Origin: Betaproteobacteria bacterium UBA1934
GTDB lineage: Bacteria > Pseudomonadota > Gammaproteobacteria > Burkholderiales > Rhodocyclaceae
Direction of reading: 5' to 3'
Assembly (NCBI GenBank): GCA_002337055.1
Contig: DDFG01000001.1
Coordinates: 101,163-165,162 of the forward strand
Length of the DNA stretch: 64,000 nucleotides
Shown: piece after piece, positions 9,986-19,541 of the stretch
How positions within the stretch are numbered: position 1 is the first letter of the stretch
Layout: each line of letters opens with the position of its first letter
Program-made: the position numbers and the translations under genes
Notes under the pieces: model-generated
The model's input: only the letters and a program-made list of their open reading frames with translations
What the model was told of the DNA's origin: nothing
Database searches by the model: none

Positions 9986-10587
9986 AGCTTGATTCCCTTC
10001 GCGGTCAATGCCGCAGCGAGGGTGTGGGTAGCGCGGGAGCAGTGCGTTTTTACACTCCCATCGGAGCAACCCATCGCCTCGGCGGTCTCCGCGACATCCA
10101 TGTCTTCCCAGTAACGCATGAGGAAGGCTTCCCGTTGACGCGCCGGCAACTTGGCGATTTCTTCTTCGATAACAGTGAGGATTTGCGCCTGTTGGAGCGC
10201 ACCATCCGGGGTATTGTTCAACAAGCCTGTCTGCTCGGCCTCGATGCTTTCCAGAGGATCGTGATCATCGTCTTCGTCTTTGCCGGAGAGTGATGACATC
10301 ACTGTCGTCCACATCGATCTGACCTTGGTACGCCGGTAGTAATCACGAATGGTGTTTTGCAGGATGCGCTGGAACAGCATCGGCAATTCCTCGGCCGGGC
10401 GGTCACCGTATTTTTCTGCCAGTTTCAGCATCGCATCCTGAACGATATCAAGCGCCGCCTCTTCGTCGCGTACGGCAAATACGGATTGTTTGAAAGCACG
10501 ACGCTCCACGGATTCGAGGAACGACGAAAGTTCACGCGGACTGGACAGGATCGTCTCCGTGCCGATAGAAGCTTGAATCTTGACCAA
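9982..10587 (-). CDS. RNA polymerase sigma factor, ECF-like sigma70 family
   Basis: The 201-residue protein has sigma region 2 (about 38-100; AALDIVQDAMLKLAEKYG, then RILQNTIRDYYRR) and region 4 (about 135-195; LPARQREAFLMRYWEDMDVAETAEAMGCSDGSVKTHCSRA, helix-turn-helix). The linker is longer than usual and acidic (DEDDDHD near 118). The N-terminus is uncertain: the only near-canonical start before region 2 in this frame is TTG at 10587, without a convincing ribosome-binding site. It heads the sigma-DUF3619-DUF3106-RDD operon, divergent from ilvB with a 57 bp spacer. Its regulon is not visible here. Confidence 0.88.
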   Translation of the reverse strand: MVKIQASIGTETILSSPRELSSFLESVERRAFKQSVFAVRDEEAALDIVQDAMLKLAEKYGDRPAEELPMLFQRILQNTIRDYYRRTKVRSMWTTVMSSLSGKDEDDDHDPLESIEAEQTGLLNNTPDGALQQAQILTVIEEEIAKLPARQREAFLMRYWEDMDVAETAEAMGCSDGSVKTHCSRATHTLAAALTAKGIKL

Positions 10588-10644
10588 TTCGGACCGGTCA
10601 ATTAAGGTTACAAGCTTTTCAGCAACACTTTGTTGGGCTTATAA

Positions 10645-12345
10645 ATGATGATCAGCGGTGCGGAAATTGTAATCAGGTGCTTGCAGGAAGAAAAGGTCGA
10701 ATATGTGTTCGGGTACCCAGGCGGCTCGGTATTGCACATTTACGATGCTTTTTTCAAGCAGGAACAGGTGCAGCACATCCTGGTTCGCCATGAACAGGCG
10801 GCTGTGCATGCGGCCGATGCCTATTCGCGGTCCTCGAAGAAGGTTGGGGTCGCGCTGGTCACTTCTGGCCCGGGTGTCACCAATACGGTGACCGGCATTG
10901 CCACGGCTTACATGGATTCTGTTCCGATGGTCGTGATTACCGGCCAGGTGCCGACTGCCTACATCGGCCAGGATGCCTTCCAGGAATGCGATACGGTCGG
11001 CATCACGCGCCCCTGCGTCAAACACAATTTCCTGGTCAAGGACGTCAAGGATCTCGCCATTACGTTGAAGAAAGCCTTCCACATCGCGGCGACGGGTCGT
11101 CCCGGCCCCGTCGTGGTGGATATTCCGAAGGACATCACTGCCCAGATGTGCGAGTTCGAGTATCCGAAGACCATTCAGATGCGTTCGTACAATCCGGTTG
11201 TCAAGGGCCACCTGGGCCAGATTCGCAAGGCCGTGCAGTTGTTGCAGGACGCCAAGCGTCCGATCCTTTACACCGGCGGCGGTATCATTCTCTCCAACGC
11301 AGCCGAGAAGCTCACTCAGCTGGCGCATCGGCTGGGCTTTCCGGTCACCAACACGCTGATGGGGCTGGGCGGCTTTCCGGCCACTGACAGGCAATTCGTC
11401 GGCATGCTGGGCATGCACGGTACCTATGAAGCCAATATGGCGATGCAATATGCCGATGTGATCATTGCGATCGGTGCCCGGTTCGACGACCGGGTGATAG
11501 GCAATCCCGAGCATTTTGGCGAGCAACCGCGCAAGATCGTGCATATCGATGTCGATCCGTCGTCGATCTCCAAACGCGTGCGGGTCGATGTGCCGATTGT
11601 TGGCAACATTCCCGAGGTGCTCGACGAGATGTTGCGGCTGACCGAAGCCGACTTCAAGGTGCAGCCGGCCGTCGCCGAATGGTGGAAGCAGATCGAGGAG
11701 TGGCGCGGTCGCCAATGTCTGAACTACCGTCAGGGCGAACGCATCATGCCCCAATTTGTGGTCGAAAAACTGTATGAGGTGACGGGCGGCAACGCTTTTG
11801 TCACGTCCGACGTTGGTCAGCACCAGATGTTCGCCGCCCAGTATTACAAGTTCGATCAGCCACGGAGATGGATCAATTCCGGTGGCCTGGGAACGATGGG
11901 CGTTGGCCTGCCCTATGCGATGGGGGTGCTATTTGCCAATCCAGGTGCGCAAGTGGCTTGTGTGACCGGCGAGGGCTCGATCCAGATGTGCATCCAGGAG
12001 TTATCCACGGCGCGACAGTTCAACCTGCCGATCAAGATCATCAATCTGAACAACGGCTATCTTGGCATGGTGCGCCAGTGGCAGGAAATGTTCTATAACA
12101 ACCGTTACTCGGAGTCATACGTTACGTCGCTGCCCGATTTCGTCAAACTGGCCGAGGCCTATGGGCATGTCGGCATCCGCATCGAGAAGCCAGAGGACGT
12201 GGTGCCGGCGCTGGAGAAGGCCTTCACCGAACACAAGGACGACCTCGTTTTCATGGATTTCATTATCGACCCGACTGCCAATGTCTTTCCCATGGTTGCT
12301 GCCGGCAAGGGGCTGACTGAGATGATTCTGGCGGAAGATCTGTAA
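10645..12345 (+). CDS. ilvB: Acetolactate synthase large (catalytic) subunit
   Basis: This thiamine-diphosphate enzyme makes acetolactate or acetohydroxybutyrate, the first common step of valine, leucine and isoleucine synthesis. The 566 residues show the N-terminal PYR domain with the catalytic-glutamate region VRHEQAAVHAADAYSR, a central FAD-binding domain, and the C-terminal PP domain with GEGSIQM and LNNGYLGMVRQWQ (ThDP/Mg motif). Two adjacent ATGs (10645, 10648) are possible starts; no strong ribosome-binding site separates them. It begins ilvB-ilvH-ilvC-psd-pssA. The 57 bp leader is too short to encode a peptide attenuator. Confidence 0.96.
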   Translation: MMISGAEIVIRCLQEEKVEYVFGYPGGSVLHIYDAFFKQEQVQHILVRHEQAAVHAADAYSRSSKKVGVALVTSGPGVTNTVTGIATAYMDSVPMVVITGQVPTAYIGQDAFQECDTVGITRPCVKHNFLVKDVKDLAITLKKAFHIAATGRPGPVVVDIPKDITAQMCEFEYPKTIQMRSYNPVVKGHLGQIRKAVQLLQDAKRPILYTGGGIILSNAAEKLTQLAHRLGFPVTNTLMGLGGFPATDRQFVGMLGMHGTYEANMAMQYADVIIAIGARFDDRVIGNPEHFGEQPRKIVHIDVDPSSISKRVRVDVPIVGNIPEVLDEMLRLTEADFKVQPAVAEWWKQIEEWRGRQCLNYRQGERIMPQFVVEKLYEVTGGNAFVTSDVGQHQMFAAQYYKFDQPRRWINSGGLGTMGVGLPYAMGVLFANPGAQVACVTGEGSIQMCIQELSTARQFNLPIKIINLNNGYLGMVRQWQEMFYNNRYSESYVTSLPDFVKLAEAYGHVGIRIEKPEDVVPALEKAFTEHKDDLVFMDFIIDPTANVFPMVAAGKGLTEMILAEDL

Positions 12346-12364
12346 GCGGACGAGGATTTTGAAC

Positions 12365-12856
12365 ATGCGACACATTGTTTCAATTTTGCTGGAAAACGAA
12401 GCCGGCGCCCTTTCCCGAGTGGCTGGCTTGTTCTCGGCGCGCGGCTACAACATCGAATCGCTGACTGTGGCCCCGACCGAGGATGCTTCGCTGTCACGCA
12501 TGACCATTGTCACCCGCGGCTCGGACGAGGTGCTCGAACAGATCACCAAACAGCTCAACAAGCTGGTCGATGTCGTCAAGGTTGTCGATCTGTCGGAATC
12601 GGCACACGTCGAGCGTGAGTTGATGCTGATCAAGGTGCGCGCCAGCGGCAAGGATCGCGACGAAATGAAGCGCATGGCCGACATCTTCCGTGGCCGCATC
12701 GTCGATGTCACCGAATCGATCTACGTCATCGAGCTGACCGGTTCGAGTTCCAAGCTCGATTCGTTCATTGCGGCGCTCGATTCGAGCTTGATTGTTGAAA
12801 CCGTCCGTACCGGTGTCTCCGGTATCGGTCGAGGCGACCGGATTCTGAAAGTCTGA
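12365..12856 (+). CDS. ilvH: Acetolactate synthase small (regulatory) subunit
   Basis: IlvH activates the large subunit and confers feedback inhibition by valine. The 163-residue protein has an N-terminal ACT domain (RHIVSILLENEAGALSRVAGLFSARGYNIESL, about residues 2-80) and the C-terminal ALS_ss_C domain. ATG 12365, preceded by ACGAGGA, is preferred over an in-frame TTG 6 bases upstream. The gap after ilvB is 19 bp, and 61 bp separate it from ilvC. Confidence 0.96.
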   Translation: MRHIVSILLENEAGALSRVAGLFSARGYNIESLTVAPTEDASLSRMTIVTRGSDEVLEQITKQLNKLVDVVKVVDLSESAHVERELMLIKVRASGKDRDEMKRMADIFRGRIVDVTESIYVIELTGSSSKLDSFIAALDSSLIVETVRTGVSGIGRGDRILKV

Positions 12857-12917
12857 GGCGGCGGGGAGCTTTTCCCCTCGTTCCTCACCCCTCACCCCCC
12901 GTATCGAAAGGAAAAAA

Positions 12918-13934
<1,017 letters not shown>

Positions 13935-14069
13935 TCTGTGCCTGCTCGACGGGGCGTCGTTGCTCGCGCTGGCCGTACTTGACGTACTGTCTGCGCGCTC
14001 GCGCCTAGCTCCGTCTTCGCTTTGGGCGGTGTCGGCTTCCGAACCCGCCCAAGTTATTTTGAGGTTTGC
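13935..14069. repeat. ilvC-psd intergenic region with imperfect palindrome
   Basis: This 135 bp spacer carries an imperfect inverted repeat at about 13966-13996 centred on GTAC-TTGAC-GTAC (13975-13987), flanked by GCGC-rich arms. No T-run follows, so it is not a standard intrinsic terminator. The style of sequence resembles short GC-rich palindromic elements dispersed between genes in betaproteobacteria, but only one copy is seen in this window, so that label is tentative. Confidence 0.4.
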
Positions 14070-14711
14070 ATGAACAAATACCCGCATCCGATTCTTGCCC
14101 GCGAGGGCTGGCCTTTTATGGCCATTTCCCTGTTGCTGGCCGCCGGAATCACCTGGTGCTGTCCGGTCTGGTCTATTCCGGCCTGGATTTTCTTCGTTTT
14201 TTGCGTGCAGTTCTTTCGCGATCCTGCGCGCGAGATTGCTGGCGGTCCCAAGAGCGTGGTGGCGCCTGCGGACGGTCGCGTCATCGTCGTCGAAGAGGCT
14301 GACGATCCCTACCTGAACCGTCGAGCGCTGAAAGTAAGCGTATTCATGAACGTTTTCAACGTACATTCGAACCGTGCGCCCATCGCGTCTACCGTGCTGA
14401 AAAAGTGGTACATGCCGGGCAGTTTTTTGAACGCCGCGCTGGCCAAGGCCTCGCTTGAGAACGAGCGCTGCGCCCTTCACCTGAAGACGGAGGATGGTCA
14501 GGATGTCACCTGCGTCCAGATAGCCGGGCTCGTGGCCCGCCGGATCCTCAATTATGCAGAACCCGAAGCGATTCTTGAGAAAGGCCAGCGCTATGGCTTC
14601 ATCCGCTTCGGCTCGCGTGTCGATCTTTATTTGCCGCTCGATACCCGCGTCAAAGCCAGCATCGGCGAAAAAGTGTATGCTTCTTCGACCATCCTTGCCG
14701 AACTCAACTGA
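14070..14711 (+). CDS. psd: Phosphatidylserine decarboxylase proenzyme (short form)
   Basis: This enzyme decarboxylates phosphatidylserine to phosphatidylethanolamine at the inner membrane. The 213-residue protein is the short form typical of betaproteobacteria and archaetidylserine-type enzymes. An N-terminal membrane segment lies at about residues 13-48. Self-cleavage to alpha and beta chains and pyruvoyl formation are expected at Gly181-Ser182 in RFGSRVDLYLP. ATG 14070 starts MNKYPHPILAREG; the longer frame upstream covers the intergenic palindrome and is not conserved-looking. It is 3 bp from pssA, which makes its substrate. Confidence 0.94.
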   Translation: MNKYPHPILAREGWPFMAISLLLAAGITWCCPVWSIPAWIFFVFCVQFFRDPAREIAGGPKSVVAPADGRVIVVEEADDPYLNRRALKVSVFMNVFNVHSNRAPIASTVLKKWYMPGSFLNAALAKASLENERCALHLKTEDGQDVTCVQIAGLVARRILNYAEPEAILEKGQRYGFIRFGSRVDLYLPLDTRVKASIGEKVYASSTILAELN

Positions 14712-14714
14712 ACC

Positions 14715-15476
14715 ATGCCGGAACTCAAGCCCCGCAAGGTGATTTTCAACCCCGAGCTGAAACGACGGGGGATCTACGTCCTGCCGAACTTGTTTACGAC
14801 CGCTGCGTTGTTTTGCGGATTTTTTGCCATCGTCCAGGCCATGCAAGGACAGTTTGAAAAAGCGGCGATCGCAGTATTCATCGCCATGATTTTCGATGGC
14901 CTCGACGGCCGTGTTGCGCGCCTGACGCATACCCAGTCAGCGTTTGGGGCCGAATACGATTCTCTGTCGGACATGGTCAGCTTTGGAGTTGCGCCCTCGC
15001 TGGTGGCCTACGAATGGGCCTTAAAGGATCTCGGCCGTCTTGGCTGGATCGCTGCGTTTATCTATTGCGCCGGAGCCGCGCTCCGGCTGGCGCGCTTCAA
15101 CACGACGCTCGAGGTGGTCGATAAGCGCTTTTTTCAGGGGCTGCCGTCGCCGGCTGCCGCCGCGCTAGTGTCGGGTTTTGTCTGGGTGATGCTCTCCCAT
15201 GACGTAGCGGGCAGTGCCGTGAATTGGCTGGCGTGCTTCATCACCGTTTTTGCCGGCCTGACGATGATCTCGAATGTCCGTTTCTACAGTTTCAAGGATA
15301 TCAACTTGAAGAAGAGTGTCCCCTTCTTCGCCATTGCTGCCATCGCCTTGGGATTCGCACTGGTGGCCTATAGCCCCGAAGTGGCGCTGTTTGGCTTTTT
15401 TGTGGTGTATTCGCTGTCAGGCTATGTGCTGGGACTGGCCGGCCTTATTCGCCGCCGCAGCGCAACGGCAATCTGA
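14715..15476 (+). CDS. pssA: CDP-diacylglycerol-serine O-phosphatidyltransferase
   Basis: PssA makes phosphatidylserine from CDP-diacylglycerol and serine. The 253-residue membrane protein carries the CDP-alcohol phosphatidyltransferase signature: DGLDGRVAR followed by FGAEYDSLSD (about residues 61-85), with several transmembrane helices through the rest. This is the membrane-integral (subclass II) type, not the E. coli PLD-like type. It completes a psd-pssA phosphatidylethanolamine module. The 3' end overlaps the convergent histidine kinase gene by 32 bp. Confidence 0.95.
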   Translation: MPELKPRKVIFNPELKRRGIYVLPNLFTTAALFCGFFAIVQAMQGQFEKAAIAVFIAMIFDGLDGRVARLTHTQSAFGAEYDSLSDMVSFGVAPSLVAYEWALKDLGRLGWIAAFIYCAGAALRLARFNTTLEVVDKRFFQGLPSPAAAALVSGFVWVMLSHDVAGSAVNWLACFITVFAGLTMISNVRFYSFKDINLKKSVPFFAIAAIALGFALVAYSPEVALFGFFVVYSLSGYVLGLAGLIRRRSATAI

Positions 15477-16812
15477 CCAACAGACGCGCGCCGCCCAGCT
15501 GTAGGCTCGACTCAGCCAGTGCCCGCCCGCCATGTTGATGAGCGATGGCTTGGACGATGGCCAACCCCAGACCGCTGCCATTCGAAATGGAGTGCACGGG
15601 CTGGTAGAACCGTTCGAACACCCTTTCGCGCTCTTCGGCTGCAATGCCGGGTCCGCTGTCGTCCACAGTTAGCCAGGCCTGATCGTTTTCCATCCCGCAA
15701 CCTACGGTGACCGCGCCATTGATCGGGGTGTATCGGATGGCGTTGTCGAGCAGGTTGCTCAACAGCTCCTGCAATAGCAAGGCGTTACCAGGAACACGGA
15801 TATCGGCGATTTCGAAACCGAGATCGACATTCTTGGCAATAGCCCTCGGCAACCAGATTTCGGCGCATTCGCGCACAATATCCGCCAGCTTCACTTCGGG
15901 CATGACCTTGTTGCCGACGGGTTCGGCGCGCGCCAGTGCCAGCAACTGATCGATCAAGTGCGACAGTCGCCTTGTTGCCAGCAACAGACTTTTGAGTCTG
16001 TCGTCATCCGGGAGGGTGGGCTGGCGCAGTGCCAGTTCAACCTGAGCCTGGAGGGCCGCGACGGGTGTGCGGAGTTGATGGGCCGCGTTGGAAACAAAAT
16101 GGCGCTGGCTTGAGAGCGATCGGTCAAGGCGGCCGAGCAGGGAGTTGATCTCGTCAACCAGTGGCTGCATTTCGTCAGGGACGATGGTCTCAACCGGGCT
16201 GAGATCGGCTTGCGACCGACCAGCCAACTGACGCTTCAGCTCGCCCAGCGGCGCCAGCGCGGAGCGGATGCCGAGGCCGAGCAGCATAACCGTGGCGACG
16301 ATTAGCAACAACTCGGGCAGCAACATACCGAGCACGATGTCACGCACGATGGCGTTGCGCTTGACGAGGGTTTCGCCGACCAGCACCGTCATGGGCACCC
16401 CGTCTTGCTCGACGCGCAAAGCGGCGATGCGGATGGGGGTCTTTTCCCACTGCGCCGAATAGGAAAGCTGTTTGTCCTCGATTAACCGCGCCATCATCTT
16501 GGCATCGGGTAGAGGCAGGTCGACGCCGTGCAGCAGATCGCCGCTGGTATTGCGGACCGCGTAAAAGGTGCGGTCGTACTGGTCGGCCAGGAGAATTCTG
16601 CGCGCCTGGCCGCTCAGTTGCAGCGAGGGGTAGCCATCAATGATGCGAACCTGTTCCGCCAAAGCCAGCGCGGTGTTGAGCAGCGAGCGATCATAGGCCA
16701 GTTGCGCGCTGTGCAATGCGACTCCCAGCGCCACGCCTGCGCTGGCGACGAGAATGGCGAGCATCGCCGGCAGCAGCCGTCTGACCAGCAGGCGGCGCAG
16801 GCTATTCGCCAC
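15445..16812 (-). CDS. Sensor histidine kinase, TctE-like
   Basis: A membrane sensor kinase of 455 residues. Transmembrane segments lie near residues 12-32 and 155-175; the periplasmic part between them (LAEQVRIIDGYPSLQL, DQYDRTFYAVR) looks like the 2CSK_N domain of TctE-type kinases. HAMP follows (about 180-230), then the HisKA box with His245 in NAAHQLRTP, the N box NLLDNAIRYTP, G1 DDSGPGI, F FERFYQP and G2 SGLGLAIV. The GTG start at 16812 overlaps the regulator gene by 11 bp; the longer frame runs into the regulator and is rejected. TctE kinases often sense tricarboxylates, but no transporter is adjacent, so the ligand is unknown. Confidence 0.92.
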   Translation of the reverse strand: MANSLRRLLVRRLLPAMLAILVASAGVALGVALHSAQLAYDRSLLNTALALAEQVRIIDGYPSLQLSGQARRILLADQYDRTFYAVRNTSGDLLHGVDLPLPDAKMMARLIEDKQLSYSAQWEKTPIRIAALRVEQDGVPMTVLVGETLVKRNAIVRDIVLGMLLPELLLIVATVMLLGLGIRSALAPLGELKRQLAGRSQADLSPVETIVPDEMQPLVDEINSLLGRLDRSLSSQRHFVSNAAHQLRTPVAALQAQVELALRQPTLPDDDRLKSLLLATRRLSHLIDQLLALARAEPVGNKVMPEVKLADIVRECAEIWLPRAIAKNVDLGFEIADIRVPGNALLLQELLSNLLDNAIRYTPINGAVTVGCGMENDQAWLTVDDSGPGIAAEERERVFERFYQPVHSISNGSGLGLAIVQAIAHQHGGRALAESSLQLGGARLLVRLPLRCGGE

Positions 16813-17485
16813 AATGTTCGGCCGGTTTCTCGAGATAGTAGCCCAGGCCGCGCACGGTGCGGATGGTGATCCCAGCCGGCTCCATTTTGGCGCGCAGCCG
16901 CGAGACGAACTTTTCAACGGCGTTCGGGGTGATGTCTTCATCCCACCCGTAGAAGGATTGCATCAGCTGCTCCTTGCTGACAATGCGATTGACGCGAGTC
17001 GCCAGAAACTCCAAGGCCGCCCATTCGCGTGCCGTCAGGTCGATGGCGTCGCCGTCCAGCCAGGCACGCCTGCCTTGAGTGTCAAGAACAAGCCTGCCCA
17101 GCTGAAGATGCGTTTCCGGTAGCGCCTGGCCGCGTCGCGCGATGGCGCGAATTCGGGCTTCGAGCTCGGTGAGCGCAACCGGCTTGACCAGAAAATCATC
17201 TGCGCCGAGGTCGAGCAGGCGCACCCGTTCGTCAATGGCTTCGCGTGCCGACACGACCAGTACCGGCACATGTTGTCGGCGCTGGCGCAGGCGCCGCAAA
17301 ACTTCGCTGCCGTCGAGCCCCGGCAAGCCGAGATCGAGAATGCAAATATCATAGGATTCGAGCTCGAGCCAGCGATCCGCTGTCTTGCCGTCGGTGGCCA
17401 CGTCGACTTGGTAATGAGCCTGACGCAATGCGCGCGCCAAGCCGTCGGCCAGGAGGGTGTCGTCTTCGACCAGTAATAAACGCAT
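16802..17485 (-). CDS. Response regulator, OmpR/TctD-like
   Basis: The 227-residue regulator has a receiver domain (acidic pocket Asp8-Asp9, phosphoacceptor Asp51, Lys101) and a C-terminal winged-helix DNA-binding domain (about 130-222; LTAREWAALEFLATRVNRIVSKEQL, then VEKFVSRLRAKMEP and IRTVRGLGYYLEKP). It is the upstream partner of the TctE-like kinase; the genes overlap by 11 bp. The pair lies on the minus strand between pssA and leuA, breaking an otherwise plus-strand biosynthetic block. Confidence 0.93.
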   Translation of the reverse strand: MRLLLVEDDTLLADGLARALRQAHYQVDVATDGKTADRWLELESYDICILDLGLPGLDGSEVLRRLRQRRQHVPVLVVSAREAIDERVRLLDLGADDFLVKPVALTELEARIRAIARRGQALPETHLQLGRLVLDTQGRRAWLDGDAIDLTAREWAALEFLATRVNRIVSKEQLMQSFYGWDEDITPNAVEKFVSRLRAKMEPAGITIRTVRGLGYYLEKPAEHCGE

Positions 17486-17632
17486 GGGTGTCGAGACCGG
17501 TGGGTCGGAGGCGCTACGATACCACTATCCCCATCTCCCATGCGCTTGTCCGGGCGTCCCTTGCGACGGATACAATGAGAGTTTGGCGATTCATGGCGCA
17601 CGACGGTCTGTCCCGACTCGATGGAGGATGAT

Positions 17633-19174
17633 ATGAGAGAACAACTGGTCATTTTTGATACCACTTTGCGCGATGGCGAACAAAGCCCCGGCGCCTCGAT
17701 GACCCGGGACGAGAAGATTCGCGTGGCGCGACAACTGGAGCGGATGCGGGTGGATGTCATCGAGGCGGGTTTTGCCGCCGCCTCGCCGGGAGATTTCGAG
17801 GCCATCGCCAGCATTGCCCAGGCCGTCAAGGATTCCACCGTGTGTTCGCTGGCGCGTGCCAACGAGAACGACATCCGTCGGGCTGGAGAGGCGATCCGGG
17901 CGGCCGCCTCGGGGCGCATCCACACCTTTATCGCGACCAGCCCCATTCACATGGAAAAGAAGCTGCGCACGACGCCGGATCAAGTCGTTGAGCAGGCGGT
18001 TCGGGCGATCGGGTGGGCGCGCGAATACACCGACAATGTCGAGTTTTCCGCCGAAGACGCCGGCCGTTCCGAACTCGACTTTCTGTGCCGCATCTGCGAA
18101 GCCGTGATTCGGGCGGGCGCGAGCACCATCAATATCCCGGACACCGTGGGCTACAACATCCCCTCGCAATTTGCCGAAACCGTGCGTCAATTGATCGAGC
18201 GCGTGCCGAATTCGGATCGGGTGGTCTGGTCGGTGCATTGCCATAACGACCTTGGTCTGGCAGTGGCCAATTCGCTGGCGGCGGTGCTGGCGGGAGCGAG
18301 GCAGGTCGAATGCACCATCAATGGTCTGGGCGAGCGCGCGGGCAATGCCTCTCTTGAGGAGATCGTCATGGCGGTGCGAACGCGCGCCGACATTTTCAAG
18401 CTGGAAACGCGAGTCGATACTAGTCAGATTGTGCCGGCTTCCAAGCTCGTTTCGCAGATCACTGGCTATCCTGTGCAGCCGAACAAGGCGATCGTGGGTG
18501 CCAATGCTTTTGCCCACGAATCCGGCATCCATCAGGACGGCGTGCTGAAACACCGGGAAACCTATGAAATCATGCGGGCCGAAGAAGTCGGCTGGGGGCA
18601 GAACAAGCTGGTGCTGGGCAAGCATTCCGGTCGCAATGCTTTCAAGACGCGCTTGCATGAACTGGGCATCGAACTCGGCAGCGACGAAGCGTTGAATGCA
18701 GCGTTTGCGCGCTTCAAGGCGCTCGCGGACAAAAAACACGAGATCTTCGACGAAGACTTGCAAGCGCTGATTTCCGATGAAGCGGTGGCGCTTGAACATG
18801 AGCGCTACAAACTGCTTTATCTGAAGGTTACTTCCGAAACCGGGGAGATGCCGCATGCACGCCTGACCTTGTCCGTCGACGGCGCCGAGCGCAGGGGTGA
18901 GGGCGATGGCGGTGGCCCGGTCGATGCGGCCTTTACTGCGATCGAAAGCATCGCCGCCAGCAGCGCCGAACTCCTGCTGTATTCGGTGAATGCAATCACG
19001 ACAGGTACCGACGCGCAAGGCGAGGTCACCGTGCGTCTGACCCAGCAGGGGCGCATCGTCAATGGCAATGGGGCGGATACGGATATTGTTATCGCCTCGG
19101 CCAAGGCCTACCTCAACGCCCTGAACAAGCTGCATTCGGCGGATCGACGGCTGAATCCGCAGGGTGAAGTGTAG
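17633..19174 (+). CDS. leuA: 2-isopropylmalate synthase
   Basis: LeuA condenses acetyl-CoA with 2-ketoisovalerate, the first committed step to leucine. The 513-residue protein has the catalytic TIM barrel (FDTTLRDGEQSPGASM at about 8-23; metal-site HCHNDLGLAVAN near 202; ECTINGLGERAGN near 225) and the C-terminal LeuA regulatory dimer domain for leucine feedback (from about 395). ATG 17633 is preferred to ATG 17621 because GGAGG at 17623-17627 then lies at proper spacing. A -10-like TACAAT (17571-17576) may belong to its own promoter. It converges on DUF2069 with a 2 bp gap. Confidence 0.97.
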   Translation: MREQLVIFDTTLRDGEQSPGASMTRDEKIRVARQLERMRVDVIEAGFAAASPGDFEAIASIAQAVKDSTVCSLARANENDIRRAGEAIRAAASGRIHTFIATSPIHMEKKLRTTPDQVVEQAVRAIGWAREYTDNVEFSAEDAGRSELDFLCRICEAVIRAGASTINIPDTVGYNIPSQFAETVRQLIERVPNSDRVVWSVHCHNDLGLAVANSLAAVLAGARQVECTINGLGERAGNASLEEIVMAVRTRADIFKLETRVDTSQIVPASKLVSQITGYPVQPNKAIVGANAFAHESGIHQDGVLKHRETYEIMRAEEVGWGQNKLVLGKHSGRNAFKTRLHELGIELGSDEALNAAFARFKALADKKHEIFDEDLQALISDEAVALEHERYKLLYLKVTSETGEMPHARLTLSVDGAERRGEGDGGGPVDAAFTAIESIAASSAELLLYSVNAITTGTDAQGEVTVRLTQQGRIVNGNGADTDIVIASAKAYLNALNKLHSADRRLNPQGEV

Positions 19175-19176
19175 CC

Positions 19177-19521
19177 TCAGCCCGCCCGGCCCCGCGTCAG
19201 GCGACAATAAGCGACCACGCTGACGAACAGCAGGGTCGCCAGCGCGGTTTCCAGCACGGCCAGCGTTTGAGAAACGCCGTGCTCGCTGGTGGCGCGCACC
19301 AGGCCCTCCATCAGGTACAACAGCACGAATAGCGACAGCCACTGGTAGGTGTAGCGACGGCCACGCAGGATGCCGAACAGCGGTGCCAGCAGAAACAACC
19401 CCTTCAATACGAGCCAGGAACCGCCGGGCTTAAGCGGCGCCAGCCAGAGTTCCCAGGTGATGCAGAGAAAGATGAGCGCGATCAGCGAGGTGCTGGCGAC
19501 GATTTGCAGGCGACGGATCAT
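19177..19521 (-). CDS. DUF2069 membrane protein
   Basis: The 114-residue integral membrane protein has four hydrophobic helices (about 10-30, 38-52, 58-75, 84-105) and family features WELWLAPLKPGGSWLVLKGLFLLAPLFGILRG and YTYQWLSLFVLLYLMEG. DUF2069 has no established function. It is divergent from the YihY gene with a 20 bp spacer, so their promoters must overlap the opposing gene ends. Confidence 0.88.
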   Translation of the reverse strand: MIRRLQIVASTSLIALIFLCITWELWLAPLKPGGSWLVLKGLFLLAPLFGILRGRRYTYQWLSLFVLLYLMEGLVRATSEHGVSQTLAVLETALATLLFVSVVAYCRLTRGRAG

Positions 19522-19541
19522 GGTCGGGTATTATACGGGCC

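Noticed and set aside
10580..10608. Possible ilvB promoter (TTGACC with TAAGGT at 17 bp)
   Set aside because: The -10 matches only three of six positions and the -35 lies in the proposed sigma-gene start, so support is too weak to list.
10639..11823. Minus-strand open frame of 394 codons
   Set aside because: Antisense to ilvB; no recognisable motif.
17591..19342. Minus-strand open frame of 583 codons
   Set aside because: Antisense to leuA and running into DUF2069; no domain features, typical mirror frame of a GC-rich gene.
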